A stretch of 64,000 nucleotides of DNA, from positions 76,212 through 140,211 of the forward strand of contig NZ_JAAZSQ010000004.1 in assembly GCF_012395835.1 (NCBI RefSeq). The letters run 5' to 3'. Shown here piece after piece: positions 32,783 through 40,982 of this stretch. The DNA comes from Arthrobacter mobilis. GTDB lineage: Bacteria > Actinomycetota > Actinomycetes > Actinomycetales > Micrococcaceae. The notes beneath the pieces are model-generated. The model was not told the DNA's origin. It saw only the letters and a program-made list of their open reading frames with translations, and did not search any database. Both the position numbers and the translations under genes were made by a program. The number at the start of each line of letters is the position of its first letter. Position 1 is the stretch's first letter.

Positions 32783-33874
32783 ATGAAAGCAGCAGTCCTC
32801 GAAGGCACCGGCCAATCATTCACTGTCCGGGACGTCCAGATCGCCGATCCGATCGGCCGGGAAGTCCTGATCGAGGTCCGGGCCAGCGGCCTGTGCCACA
32901 GCGACCTGCATGTGGCTTCCAGCGGTGCCGGCTTCCCCATGCCGGCCCTGCTCGGCCATGAAGTCGCCGGCGTCGTCGCGGCCGTCGGACCGGAGGTCAC
33001 CGAATTCAGTCCCGGTGACCACGTCGTGGCCTCCCCGATCAGCAGCTGCGGCCATTGCACCGGCTGCCTGACCGGCCGCCCGTACCAGTGCCGTGCCCCC
33101 CAGGAAACCCAGCGCACGCCGGACCAGGCACCGCGCATCAGCCTTGGCGGCCAGGCGCTGACCCAGTTCATCGGCATCGGCGGCTTCGCCGAGCAGGTGC
33201 TGGTGCATGAGCGCCTGGTCGTGGGGGTCAGCCGGGACATCCCGTTCGACCGGGCGGCGCTGCTGGGGTGCGGCGTGGTGACCGGCGCGGGGGCGGCCAT
33301 CAATTCCGCACGCATCCGCCCCGGCGACACCGTGGCCGTCATCGGCTGCGGCGGCGTGGGGCTGAACGTCATCCAAGGGGCCGTCCTGGCCGGGGCACGG
33401 CGCGTGGTCGCCGTCGACCTGCAGCCGGCCAAGCTTGGGCTGGCGAAGGACTTCGGTGCCACCGATGCCGTCAACCCGGCCGACGGCGATGCCGTTGACG
33501 CCGTCAAGGATCTCACCGGCGGCGGCGTGACCCATGCCTTCGAGGTCATCGGCCTGCGCCGGACCGCCATGGACGCGGTCGCCATGCTGGACGTCGGCGG
33601 CACCGCCTACCTCATCGGCGTCCACAAGCCCGGCGCTACCATCGAGGTCACCCCCTTCGGTGACCTGATGGGCAAGCAGAAGGGCATCCGGGGTGTCGCC
33701 ATGGGTTCAACGAACCTGAAGGTGGACATCCCGTTCTACGCGGACCTCTACCTCCAGGGCCGCTTCAAGCTCGACGAGCTGGTCTCCCGGCGCATCAGCC
33801 TTAATGAGGTCAATGACGGCTACGAGCTGCTCCGCGGCGGTTCCGTGGCCCGGTCGGTAGTCACAACGTTCTAG
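32783..33874 (+). CDS. Zinc-dependent alcohol dehydrogenase (class III-like MDR), copy 2
   Basis: A 363-residue protein closely related to the divergent copy 1. Catalytic-zinc region GLCHSDLHV and GHEVAGVV, structural-zinc motif CGHCTGCLTGRPYQC, nucleotide motif VIGCGGVGLNVI. All metal ligands are present, so it should be active. It differs from copy 1 in the loop following the structural zinc (QETQRTPDQAPRISLGGQALTQF), which may alter substrate choice. GGGAAAGACTAGAT precedes the ATG. Confidence 0.9.
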   Translation: MKAAVLEGTGQSFTVRDVQIADPIGREVLIEVRASGLCHSDLHVASSGAGFPMPALLGHEVAGVVAAVGPEVTEFSPGDHVVASPISSCGHCTGCLTGRPYQCRAPQETQRTPDQAPRISLGGQALTQFIGIGGFAEQVLVHERLVVGVSRDIPFDRAALLGCGVVTGAGAAINSARIRPGDTVAVIGCGGVGLNVIQGAVLAGARRVVAVDLQPAKLGLAKDFGATDAVNPADGDAVDAVKDLTGGGVTHAFEVIGLRRTAMDAVAMLDVGGTAYLIGVHKPGATIEVTPFGDLMGKQKGIRGVAMGSTNLKVDIPFYADLYLQGRFKLDELVSRRISLNEVNDGYELLRGGSVARSVVTTF

Positions 33875-33899
33875 CCCGAGGTTTTAGTTTTAAAGGAGC

Positions 33900-33933
33900 G
33901 AGGCGGCCCTCCTGCAGGCAGGAGGGCCGCCTC
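33900..33933. terminator. Bidirectional hairpin terminator
   Basis: A 14-bp perfect stem (GAGGCGGCCCTCCT) with a 6-base loop lies between the convergent dehydrogenase copy 2 and esterase genes. Confidence 0.7.
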
Positions 33934-33954
33934 TTCGCACCCGGATGGTGCCTG

Positions 33955-35460
33955 TCAGCGCCGTGGCGCCAGGTCTGGCTCCGCGGGGATGAATCCGGCG
34001 CCGTCCGCGCCGATCCGGTAGGCCTGCGGGAGCGCCGGATCGAACGACGGCAGCACACCGCCGTCGTCCGTCCTCGCCCTGCCGTCGGCCACGAAGCCAA
34101 GCAGCAGGCCGCGCAGGGCCGCACCCGCTTCCTCGAACACCGCCTCCGGGACGCCCAGCAGCATCGGAGCGTCCGCCCACTGCTCCCGGTTGCCGAAGAG
34201 GAACGGGACCTCGAAGCAATGCGCGCTGCCGGCCCCCTCCAGCGGGCTGGCCACCGCGAAACGTGCCACGGATGCATCCACGCCGGCGGCGCGGGCGTGC
34301 CCGGCGAGTTCGAACGCCGCCAGGCGCAGCTGGTGCAAACTCATCGCCTCGACCAGCTTCGCGTGGCAGGTGGCTCCGGGCAGCTTTTCCTCCAGCCAGG
34401 CCAGGGTTGCCGGCGCATCCTCGAAATGTCCGGCGACGAAGCCGGCCAGCTGCCCGGGCGTCACGGCAGCCACGGGCACCGCCTTCAGGAAGGCGGCGGC
34501 CTCGTCCTGGGTGGTGCTCAGCAGCAGCTCGGACACGTGCAGGCGCCCGGCAGCTGCGGCGAAATCGAACAAATCCGCAGGCACCGTGGAGTCCGCAGCG
34601 GGCATCAGGCCCAGTCCGCGTCCGGCGTAAGCCTTGGAGACCGCCCCCTGGGCCCGCAGCAGGGCGCCGGCCGGCACCTCCGCCAGGCCAGGCGCGTCCT
34701 CGCCGAGCGCTTCAACCAGCAGCCGGTAGCGTTCGGCGTATTCGGCGGGCGTCAGCGGCGGCTGCCAGGCCAGGCTCAGCAGGGCGGTGCGCCGGAACAG
34801 GCCCTTGGCCTGCGGCAGCTGGCTGAGCAGGTAGGCGTAGAACGCGCCGGCCGACTGCCCGGCCAGAGTCACCTGTGCCGGGTCCCCGCCGAAACGGCTG
34901 ATGTTTCCCTGCACCCAGCGCAGCGCCTGCAGGATGTCCCCGACCGCCAGGTTCGAGGGCCGCTGTCCATCACCGATGAGCCCGAGCGCGCCCAGGCGGT
35001 AGTTGATCGTGACGACGACGGCGCCACCCTCCCGGGCGAGCCGTTCGCCGTCGTACCAGCGGACGGTGCCGGCGCCGCTGATGAACGCGCCGCCCGGCAG
35101 GTAGACCAGCACCGGGGCGTCCCGGGCGTCCAGCGGGGCCCACACGTTCAGCTGGAACGCGTCCTCGTGCTGCGGCAGCTCCATCAGTGCCGGACCAAGC
35201 AGCCAGTCCAGGGATCCGGGGGCCTGCGGGAACGCCGCCGGCTCGGACTGGACCAGCTCCGGGGACGGGCCACCAAGAGGACTGAAGCGGTCAGCCGCGT
35301 CGAGGCGTGCACCGTAGTGGATGCCGAGGGCCCGTACGGTGCCGCCGGAGACATCCGCGGCCAGGCCTGCCACGCGGGTAGCGGGCCGGACGCGTTGGCT
35401 GACGGGCCCGACACCCGGTCCGGTGCCGGGTCCCGCAGCCAGTCCGGTAGTGCCGCTCAT
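33955..35460 (-). CDS. Type-B carboxylesterase, coupled to the Baeyer-Villiger monooxygenase
   Basis: A 501-residue alpha/beta-hydrolase of the carboxylesterase-B family. The oxyanion region is VYLPGGAFISGAG, the nucleophile elbow is TLAGQSAGAFYAY (Ser in GQSAG), and EDAFQLNVWAPL is the second family signature. Its ATG overlaps the stop of the upstream monooxygenase gene as ATGA, so the two are made together. A Baeyer-Villiger enzyme turns an acetophenone into a phenyl ester, and this esterase would split it to a phenol and an acid, as HapD does in 4-hydroxyacetophenone degradation. That pairing is inferred from context. Confidence 0.87.
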   Translation of the reverse strand: MSGTTGLAAGPGTGPGVGPVSQRVRPATRVAGLAADVSGGTVRALGIHYGARLDAADRFSPLGGPSPELVQSEPAAFPQAPGSLDWLLGPALMELPQHEDAFQLNVWAPLDARDAPVLVYLPGGAFISGAGTVRWYDGERLAREGGAVVVTINYRLGALGLIGDGQRPSNLAVGDILQALRWVQGNISRFGGDPAQVTLAGQSAGAFYAYLLSQLPQAKGLFRRTALLSLAWQPPLTPAEYAERYRLLVEALGEDAPGLAEVPAGALLRAQGAVSKAYAGRGLGLMPAADSTVPADLFDFAAAAGRLHVSELLLSTTQDEAAAFLKAVPVAAVTPGQLAGFVAGHFEDAPATLAWLEEKLPGATCHAKLVEAMSLHQLRLAAFELAGHARAAGVDASVARFAVASPLEGAGSAHCFEVPFLFGNREQWADAPMLLGVPEAVFEEAGAALRGLLLGFVADGRARTDDGGVLPSFDPALPQAYRIGADGAGFIPAEPDLAPRR

Positions 35461-37439
35461 GCCAGCTTGTTGTAGTCGTCGAGCTTGACTTCGCGGGTGA
35501 TCTTCCAGAAGTCCAGCACCGGGTACGGCCAGACCTGGGAGACCCTGCCGAACTTGTTCTTGTACCAGGTTTTCACGCTGGGATGGCCCCAGGCCTTGGT
35601 GGCGCTGGCGGCGTCGAGGTCCGCCACAAAGGCATCCAGGACCTCCTGCCTGAGGTCCAGGCCCTTGAGGTTCTCCGCCAGGATGATCCGCAGCGCCTCG
35701 AGGATGTACTCCACGCCGTACTCGATCATCGAGTAGAGGCTGCCGTTGACCACGTGGCCTGTGTTCGGACCGGTGATGATGAACAGGTTGGGGAAGTTCG
35801 GCACCGTCAGCCCGGCAAAGGCCTTGGCGTCGCCGCCCCAGTACTCGTGGAGGTCCGTGCCGTGCCGGCCGGTGACCTTCAGCGGCTCGAGGAACTCCGA
35901 GGCCTGGAAGCCGGTGGCGTAGATGATCATGTCCACCTCATGGAGCACGCCGTCCTTGGTGACGATGCCCTCCGGGACCATCTTCTCCATGCCTTCGGTG
36001 ACCAGGGTGGTCTGCGGCTTCTTCAGCGACTGCGCCCAGACACCGTTGTCGCGCAGCATGCGCTTTCCGCCGACGATATAGTCCGGGGTGACCTTCGCCA
36101 GCAGGTCCGGGCGGTCCTCGTACTGCCTGGCCAGCAGCGCGGTCAGCTGCTGGCGGACCCGCTCGTTGACGGCGGAGACGCTGCCCGGCTTGCCCCAGCC
36201 GGGATCGGCGACAGTGGTGTGCTGGCGGCCCTCGACGCCGAGCCAGTGCTGCCAGAAGCGCAGCCACTGACCGTAGTGCGGCAGCTTCCGCACCAGCCAC
36301 TGCACGGAGTCCGGCATGTCGTCGTAGTAGCCCTTGGTCGGCAGCATCCACGGGGAGCTGCGCTGGAAGACTGTGAGCGAAGAGACCTGGTCCACGATCG
36401 CCGGCACGATTTGGTAGGCGCTGGCACCGGTGCCGATGACGGCCACGCGCTTGCCGGTGACGTCGACGCTGTTGTCCCATTCGGCCGAGTGCATCTGGAT
36501 CCCGCCAAAGTCTTCGCGTCCGGGCACGTCCGGGTACTTGGGGCGGTCCAGCTGGCCGACGGCGGAAATCACCGCGTTGAACCGGCGGGTTCCGGTGTTG
36601 CCGTCCTTGTCGACGGTTTCCACGTTCCAGAACCCACTCGCCTCGTCGTAGGCGGCGGAGGTGACCTCGGTGTTGAAGACGATATTGTCCGTGATCCCGC
36701 CGCGGCGGGCGACTTCACAGGTGTAGCGGTAGATCTCCGGGCCTTGGGAGAACTGCTGGGGCCAGTCGTCGCGCTGCGCGAAGGAGAAGCTGTAGGCGTA
36801 GTTCGGGGTGTCCAGCCGCACGCCCGGGTAGGTGTTCTTCCACCAGGTGCCGCCGACGGTGTGGCCCTTCTCGAACACGGTGTACGGAATTCCTGCCTGC
36901 TTCAGCCGGTATGCCGCGGCCATCCCGGAGACGCCCGAGCCAATGACGGCGACGCTGAAGTCGCGGCCCGCGGACACCTCGGCGAAGTTCCAGTCCGGCC
37001 TGCCGCTCCTGCCCTCGACGAGCGCCATATCGTGCATGAGCATCGGGTGGTATTCGGGGTTGGCCGCATTGGTGATCCAGGTCAGGATGTCTTCAGCCTG
37101 TTCCTCGGTCAGCAGGCCCACGCTGGTGAGCTGCTCGTCGCGTACACGTTTGAGGGCATCGAAGGCCAGCTCCCGGGCAGTGGCCTGCTGCCCGGGGCTC
37201 ATGCCGCCGTGCGGCTCGCCGATGATGTCGGCCGGCGGCTGCGGCGGCCGCAGATCCTCGCGCAGCAAGGAGAAGTCGCCGGTAACCGCGGCCAGCGCCA
37301 CCATCAGCGCGGGAAGATCGCTCGTCTCCACGATCCGGCGCAGGAACGCATCATCTTCGGTGATGGGCTCGTACCGGTCCCGCCAATACAGGTCATCGAC
37401 GGCGTCCTCGACGCGCACTTCGGTAAGGGAGCTGGTCAC
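35457..37439 (-). CDS. Baeyer-Villiger monooxygenase, 4-hydroxyacetophenone monooxygenase (HAPMO) type
   Basis: A 660-residue flavoprotein. An N-terminal extension of about 160 residues, of the kind seen in HAPMO, precedes the FAD motif VAVIGSGVSGMAAAYRL (GSGVSG at 167-172). The Baeyer-Villiger fingerprint FGGIQMHSAEWD is at 311-322 (FxGxxxHxxxWD), and the NADPH motif VAVIGTGASAYQIV follows. FFITGPNTGHVVNGS-like sequence near the C-terminus is also typical. It inserts oxygen next to an aryl ketone carbonyl using NADPH and O2. Translation is coupled to the esterase downstream. It is divergent from a GntR regulator that probably controls it. Confidence 0.92.
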   Translation of the reverse strand: MTSSLTEVRVEDAVDDLYWRDRYEPITEDDAFLRRIVETSDLPALMVALAAVTGDFSLLREDLRPPQPPADIIGEPHGGMSPGQQATARELAFDALKRVRDEQLTSVGLLTEEQAEDILTWITNAANPEYHPMLMHDMALVEGRSGRPDWNFAEVSAGRDFSVAVIGSGVSGMAAAYRLKQAGIPYTVFEKGHTVGGTWWKNTYPGVRLDTPNYAYSFSFAQRDDWPQQFSQGPEIYRYTCEVARRGGITDNIVFNTEVTSAAYDEASGFWNVETVDKDGNTGTRRFNAVISAVGQLDRPKYPDVPGREDFGGIQMHSAEWDNSVDVTGKRVAVIGTGASAYQIVPAIVDQVSSLTVFQRSSPWMLPTKGYYDDMPDSVQWLVRKLPHYGQWLRFWQHWLGVEGRQHTTVADPGWGKPGSVSAVNERVRQQLTALLARQYEDRPDLLAKVTPDYIVGGKRMLRDNGVWAQSLKKPQTTLVTEGMEKMVPEGIVTKDGVLHEVDMIIYATGFQASEFLEPLKVTGRHGTDLHEYWGGDAKAFAGLTVPNFPNLFIITGPNTGHVVNGSLYSMIEYGVEYILEALRIILAENLKGLDLRQEVLDAFVADLDAASATKAWGHPSVKTWYKNKFGRVSQVWPYPVLDFWKITREVKLDDYNKLA

Positions 37440-37550
37440 GGCTGTTCTCCTTGGTCTTGCGGATGGATCGGCATGGAAGCGGCAGGACCCGCCCGTCCGG
37501 CTGTGATCCGCATCTCTTCATGGGGCCTGCAACCAGTCTAGCCAAAGGTT

Positions 37551-37576
37551 TGCATAAGTCAACAGATAATGCATAA
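37551..37576. promoter_or_regulatory. Repeated TGCATAA half-sites between BVMO and GntR genes
   Basis: TGCATAA occurs at 37551-37557 and 37570-37576 in direct orientation, 19 bases apart, inside the probable promoter of the GntR gene (TTGCAT and TAATCG, 18 apart). The same 7-mer is at 24326 before the FAH gene, and GCATAATC recurs at 31476. These may be operator half-sites of the GntR regulator. Confidence 0.4.
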
Positions 37577-37622
37577 TCGCTGCCCTAAGCCGTGCGTCAA
37601 TAGGAGAATGTAGAATCATCCC

Positions 37623-38336
37623 ATGGCAAAGCGCACTGACTCCGAGACACTGAGCAAGCACATCAGGGATGCGCTGCGCAGGGACATCCTCGGCGGCCGC
37701 TGGTCCCCCGGGGAGAAGCTCCAGCTGACCGCGCTCTCGGAGCATTACCAGACCAGCAGCACCGTCATCCGGGAGGCACTCACCCGGCTGGTCGGCGACC
37801 GCCTGGTCCAGCTCAAGCCCAACCGCGGCTTCTTTGTCCCCCCGATTTCGCTGGCCGAGCTCGAGGACATCACCGAACTCCGGTGCGTGAACGAGGAATT
37901 CGGCATCACCCTGGCGATCCAGCGCGGCGACCTGAACTGGGAGTCCGAGCTCATCGCCGTCCACCATACGCTGGAGCGCACCCCGCGCCGGCGTGCCGAG
38001 GACCCGTCCCAGCACACCCAGGAGTGGAACAACGCCCACCAGGCGTTCCATGCCAAGCTGATGGAAGCCTGCGGCGTACCCGTCCTGATCGACCTCACCT
38101 GCACGCTCTCGGACATCGCCCAGCTCTATGGGCGCTGGGCAGGTGTCGCCACGCGCGAAGCCAAACGGGACATCGAGCAGGAGCACCGCGACATTCTGGC
38201 CGCCGTCCTCAAGCGGGACGCGCCCGCTGCCGCCAAGCTGCTGCGCCGCCACTACGAGACCACCATGGACGCCGTCCGCAAGGCCGGTGAGGTCGGACTC
38301 GAAAAGGCCGTGGGCACAGTGCCTGCGGGCGCCTAG
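37623..38336 (+). CDS. GntR-family (FadR/FCD) transcriptional regulator
   Basis: A 237-residue regulator. The winged helix reads IRDALRRDILGGRWSPGEKLQLTALSEHYQTSSTVIREALTRLVGDRLVQ, followed by GFFVPPISLAELEDITELR and an all-helical FCD domain (about 85-220) with NNAHQAFHAKLMEACG and the later histidine EHRDILAAVLKRD, the metal/effector ligands. It is divergent from the BVMO-esterase pair and near the ABC importer operon, so it likely regulates one or both in response to the aromatic substrate. Confidence 0.88.
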   Translation: MAKRTDSETLSKHIRDALRRDILGGRWSPGEKLQLTALSEHYQTSSTVIREALTRLVGDRLVQLKPNRGFFVPPISLAELEDITELRCVNEEFGITLAIQRGDLNWESELIAVHHTLERTPRRRAEDPSQHTQEWNNAHQAFHAKLMEACGVPVLIDLTCTLSDIAQLYGRWAGVATREAKRDIEQEHRDILAAVLKRDAPAAAKLLRRHYETTMDAVRKAGEVGLEKAVGTVPAGA

Positions 38337-38348
38337 GGGCAATTAAAG

Positions 38349-38388
38349 GGCCTGCCTCCACCGGACGTGGTTCCGGCGGAGGCAGGCC
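38349..38388 (+). terminator. Hairpin terminator after the GntR gene
   Basis: An 11-bp stem GGCCTGCCTCC/GGAGGCAGGCC with an inner CCGG/CCGG helix lies 12 bases after the stop codon. Confidence 0.6.
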
Positions 38389-38415
38389 TCTGTATGAAGC
38401 CACCAGGAGTGGGGC

Positions 38416-38463
38416 AGCGGGGTCCCTGCGTGGCGTGCCAGCGAGACGCAGGGCCTGCCCCAA
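38416..38463 (-). terminator. Hairpin terminator after the ABC importer operon
   Basis: GGGGCA pairs with TGCCCC and CCCTGCGT with ACGCAGGG in a compound stem, just past the stop codon of the ATPase gene on the minus strand. Confidence 0.5.
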
Positions 38464-38471
38464 CCCCTACC

Positions 38472-39341
38472 CTAGTGGTCCCGCAGGCGGTGCAGGATGC
38501 GGGCACGCGCCTCGGCAAAGCGGGGATCGGCCTTGGTCTCCACCTGGTCGCGGACCTCGCCGAAGTTGGTCTCGATGACGTCGACGACGGTGGCCGGCTT
38601 CTCGGCGATCACCACTACCTTGTCCGCCAGGTAGAGGGCCTCGTCGATGTCGTGGGTCACCAGGATGACCGTGACCCCGAGGTTGGTGTGCAGGTCGATG
38701 ACCAGGTCCTCCAGGTCGAAGCGGGTCTGGGCATCCACGGACGCGAAGGGCTCGTCCATGAGCAGCACCTTGGCGTTGTAGGCCAGAGCCCGCGCGATCG
38801 CGACACGCTGCTGCATCCCGCCCGACATCTCCCACGGATACTTGTCCCCCTGCCCGGCGAGCCCGACGGCGGCCAGGTTCCGGTCCGCGAGCGCGTTCCG
38901 CTCAGCCTTGCCCATCCCCTTGCCCTGCAGCGGGAAGGCGACGTTCTCCCGCGTGCTCATCCAGGGCAGGAGTGAGCGGCTGTAGTCCTGAAAGACCACC
39001 GCCAGGTCCGGGTGCGGCCCGGTGATCTGCTGGCCGCCCACGGAGATGGTGCCCGCCTTGGGCGCCAGCAGGCCGGACAGGCAGCGCAGCAGCGTGGTCT
39101 TGCCGACACCGGACGGGCCGACAATGGAGACGAACTCCCCGGCCCTGACGTCCAGGTCCAGGTCCTGCAGGATCTTGTTCTCCGCGGCTCCGGAGCCGTA
39201 GCTCATGGTCAGCCCGCGGACCTGCATCAACTGTTCCGTGGCTCGCCGGGCCGGGCTGTGGGCCGTCTGCAGGGACATGGAAGCTCCTAGTTGCTCAGAT
39301 ACTTGCTCGGAATTTGGCCCGGAGGCAGTTAGCTTGCTCAT
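38472..39341 (-). CDS. ABC importer ATP-binding protein (SsuB/TauB type)
   Basis: A 289-residue ATPase: Walker A GPSGVGKTTLLR, Q-loop VFQDYSRSLLPWMS, signature EMSGGMQQRVAIARALAY, Walker B VLLMDEPFASVDA and switch VTHDIDEALYLAD. This is the nitrate/sulfonate/taurine importer subfamily. About 40 residues precede the ATPase domain. Its ATG overlaps the stop of the permease gene as ATGA. It is the last gene of a four-gene operon (binding protein, two permeases, ATPase) in the catabolic cluster; the importer probably brings in the aromatic or sulfonated substrate. Confidence 0.88.
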   Translation of the reverse strand: MSKLTASGPNSEQVSEQLGASMSLQTAHSPARRATEQLMQVRGLTMSYGSGAAENKILQDLDLDVRAGEFVSIVGPSGVGKTTLLRCLSGLLAPKAGTISVGGQQITGPHPDLAVVFQDYSRSLLPWMSTRENVAFPLQGKGMGKAERNALADRNLAAVGLAGQGDKYPWEMSGGMQQRVAIARALAYNAKVLLMDEPFASVDAQTRFDLEDLVIDLHTNLGVTVILVTHDIDEALYLADKVVVIAEKPATVVDVIETNFGEVRDQVETKADPRFAEARARILHRLRDH

Positions 39342-40168
39342 TTGGCACCCGACTTGATGTACCAGCGCAGGATGCGCCGCTCGCACAGCACGAATGCCAC
39401 CGAGAGGATGTAGCCGATGACGCCGACGAAGAGCGCCCCTGCCCAGGTTTCGGGCACCTGGAATGTTGCCGATGAATTCAGGATGTAGAAGCCCAGTCCG
39501 CGGGTGGCGGCGAACAGTTCGCTGACCACCATCACGGTAATGCCGATCGGCAGGGCAACCCGGACGCCGGCCACAATCTGCGGCAGGGCCGCGGGCAGGA
39601 CCACCCGCCGGAAGTAGAGGCCCGGCGGAATCCGGTACACCTTGGCAAACCGCCGCACCGTCGGCTCCACACCCAGGACGCCGTCGATGGTGTTGAGCAG
39701 GACGGGCCACATACAGGCGAAGGCAATCGTATAGATCTTGGGACCCTGCCCCATGCCGAAGGCGCCGATGATCAGCGGCACGAGGGCGGCCTGCGGAACC
39801 GAACGGAAGAAGTGGATGACCGGGTCCACGACCTGCCGCAGCCGGTTGGCCTCGCCCAGGATGAGTCCCAGAACGATGCCGACGGCCACCGCCAGCAGCA
39901 GCCCGGCAGCGAGATTGGTCAAACTGTAGGCCGCCCCATCCGGGATCACCCCGCTGGACAGGTCACGGGCCAGCACCGCGAGGATTTCCTGCAGCGAGGG
40001 CACAAAGAAGTTCGTGCTCCGGGCGGACAGGACCCACCACAGGATAAAGACGACGGCGATCAGCCAGCTGCGTTCGAGCAGCCGCGCCGCGGGCGAGGTT
40101 CCCGTGCGGACCGTGCGGGTCCGGCGCCGGGCGTTGTCCGGTCTGGTTGATACTGCGGTCTCAGCCAT
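39338..40168 (-). CDS. ABC importer permease (SsuC/TauC type), second copy
   Basis: A 276-residue integral membrane protein with six hydrophobic segments and the EAA loop KVYRIPPGLYFRRVVLPAALPQIVAGVRVALPIGI. FFRSVPQAALVPLIIGAFGMGQGPKI is a family landmark. The ATG at 40168 overlaps the end of the previous permease gene by eight bases. Two different permeases in one operon suggest a heterodimeric channel, whereas SsuC-type importers commonly use a homodimer. Confidence 0.87.
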   Translation of the reverse strand: MAETAVSTRPDNARRRTRTVRTGTSPAARLLERSWLIAVVFILWWVLSARSTNFFVPSLQEILAVLARDLSSGVIPDGAAYSLTNLAAGLLLAVAVGIVLGLILGEANRLRQVVDPVIHFFRSVPQAALVPLIIGAFGMGQGPKIYTIAFACMWPVLLNTIDGVLGVEPTVRRFAKVYRIPPGLYFRRVVLPAALPQIVAGVRVALPIGITVMVVSELFAATRGLGFYILNSSATFQVPETWAGALFVGVIGYILSVAFVLCERRILRWYIKSGAK

Positions 40169-40940
40169 TGGCCTGCCTGTTCCACTTGAGGAGTCGTGCT
40201 TCGGCGGTCTGAAGCAGCAGGGCGATTCCCCAGCCCACCAGCCCGGCGAAGAACAGGTATGCAAACGCCTTGTCCCAGTGCTGGGCCTGCTGCGCCAGGG
40301 TGATCTGCCGCCCGATGCCGGGTGCCTGGCTCAGCACCTCCACACCTACCGCGACAAGGATGGAGATCGAGGCCGAGATGCGGATGCCGGTGGCGATGAA
40401 CGGCATTGCCCCGGGCAGCAGGACGCGGCGGAACCACAACAGCTTCGGAATCCTGAAGGTCCTGACGGTGTCCACAACCGCCGCCTCCTGGCGCCGGGCC
40501 CCGTAGATGGTCTGCACCAGCACGGGCCAGAGGCAGGACAGCGCGACGACCACGATTTCCATCCGGGTGTTGGAGCCGAGCATCATGATGACCACCGGCA
40601 TCAGCGCCAGCACCGGGAAGGAACGTCCGAAGTCGATCAGGATCGACGAGGACCGGTCCAGCCGGGGAAGGGACCCGACCAACAGCCCCAGGCCGGTGCC
40701 AGCGGCGACAGCGATCAGCCAGCCGCTCAGGGCCGCCAGCATGGTCTTGCCCAGGGAGGCCCAGAAGACGGCGGAGGTGATGGTGCTGCCGATCGCCGCC
40801 GCGATTTCGACCACGCCCGGGGTCATGGACGGCAGCACGCCGCTGAAAACCACCACCTGCCAGACTGCCAGCAGCACGGCGACTGCCAGCAGACGCTGCA
40901 GAGCCAGCCCCGGATCCACGGTCCGCGCTTGGTTACTCAT
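40161..40940 (-). CDS. ABC importer permease (SsuC/TauC type), first copy
   Basis: A 259-residue membrane protein with the SsuC-like segments SWLIAVAAGTGLGLLVGSLP and IDFGRSFPVLALMPVVIMMLGSNTR, and the EAA loop RTFRIPKLLWFRRVLLPGAMPFIATGIRISASISILVAV. It follows the binding-protein gene after 42 bases and overlaps the second permease gene. Confidence 0.87.
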   Translation of the reverse strand: MSNQARTVDPGLALQRLLAVAVLLAVWQVVVFSGVLPSMTPGVVEIAAAIGSTITSAVFWASLGKTMLAALSGWLIAVAAGTGLGLLVGSLPRLDRSSSILIDFGRSFPVLALMPVVIMMLGSNTRMEIVVVALSCLWPVLVQTIYGARRQEAAVVDTVRTFRIPKLLWFRRVLLPGAMPFIATGIRISASISILVAVGVEVLSQAPGIGRQITLAQQAQHWDKAFAYLFFAGLVGWGIALLLQTAEARLLKWNRQANG

Positions 40941-40982
40941 GGGTGTCCCCCATCGCTCTTTTGCGTGCCGGTTGCCGGTACG

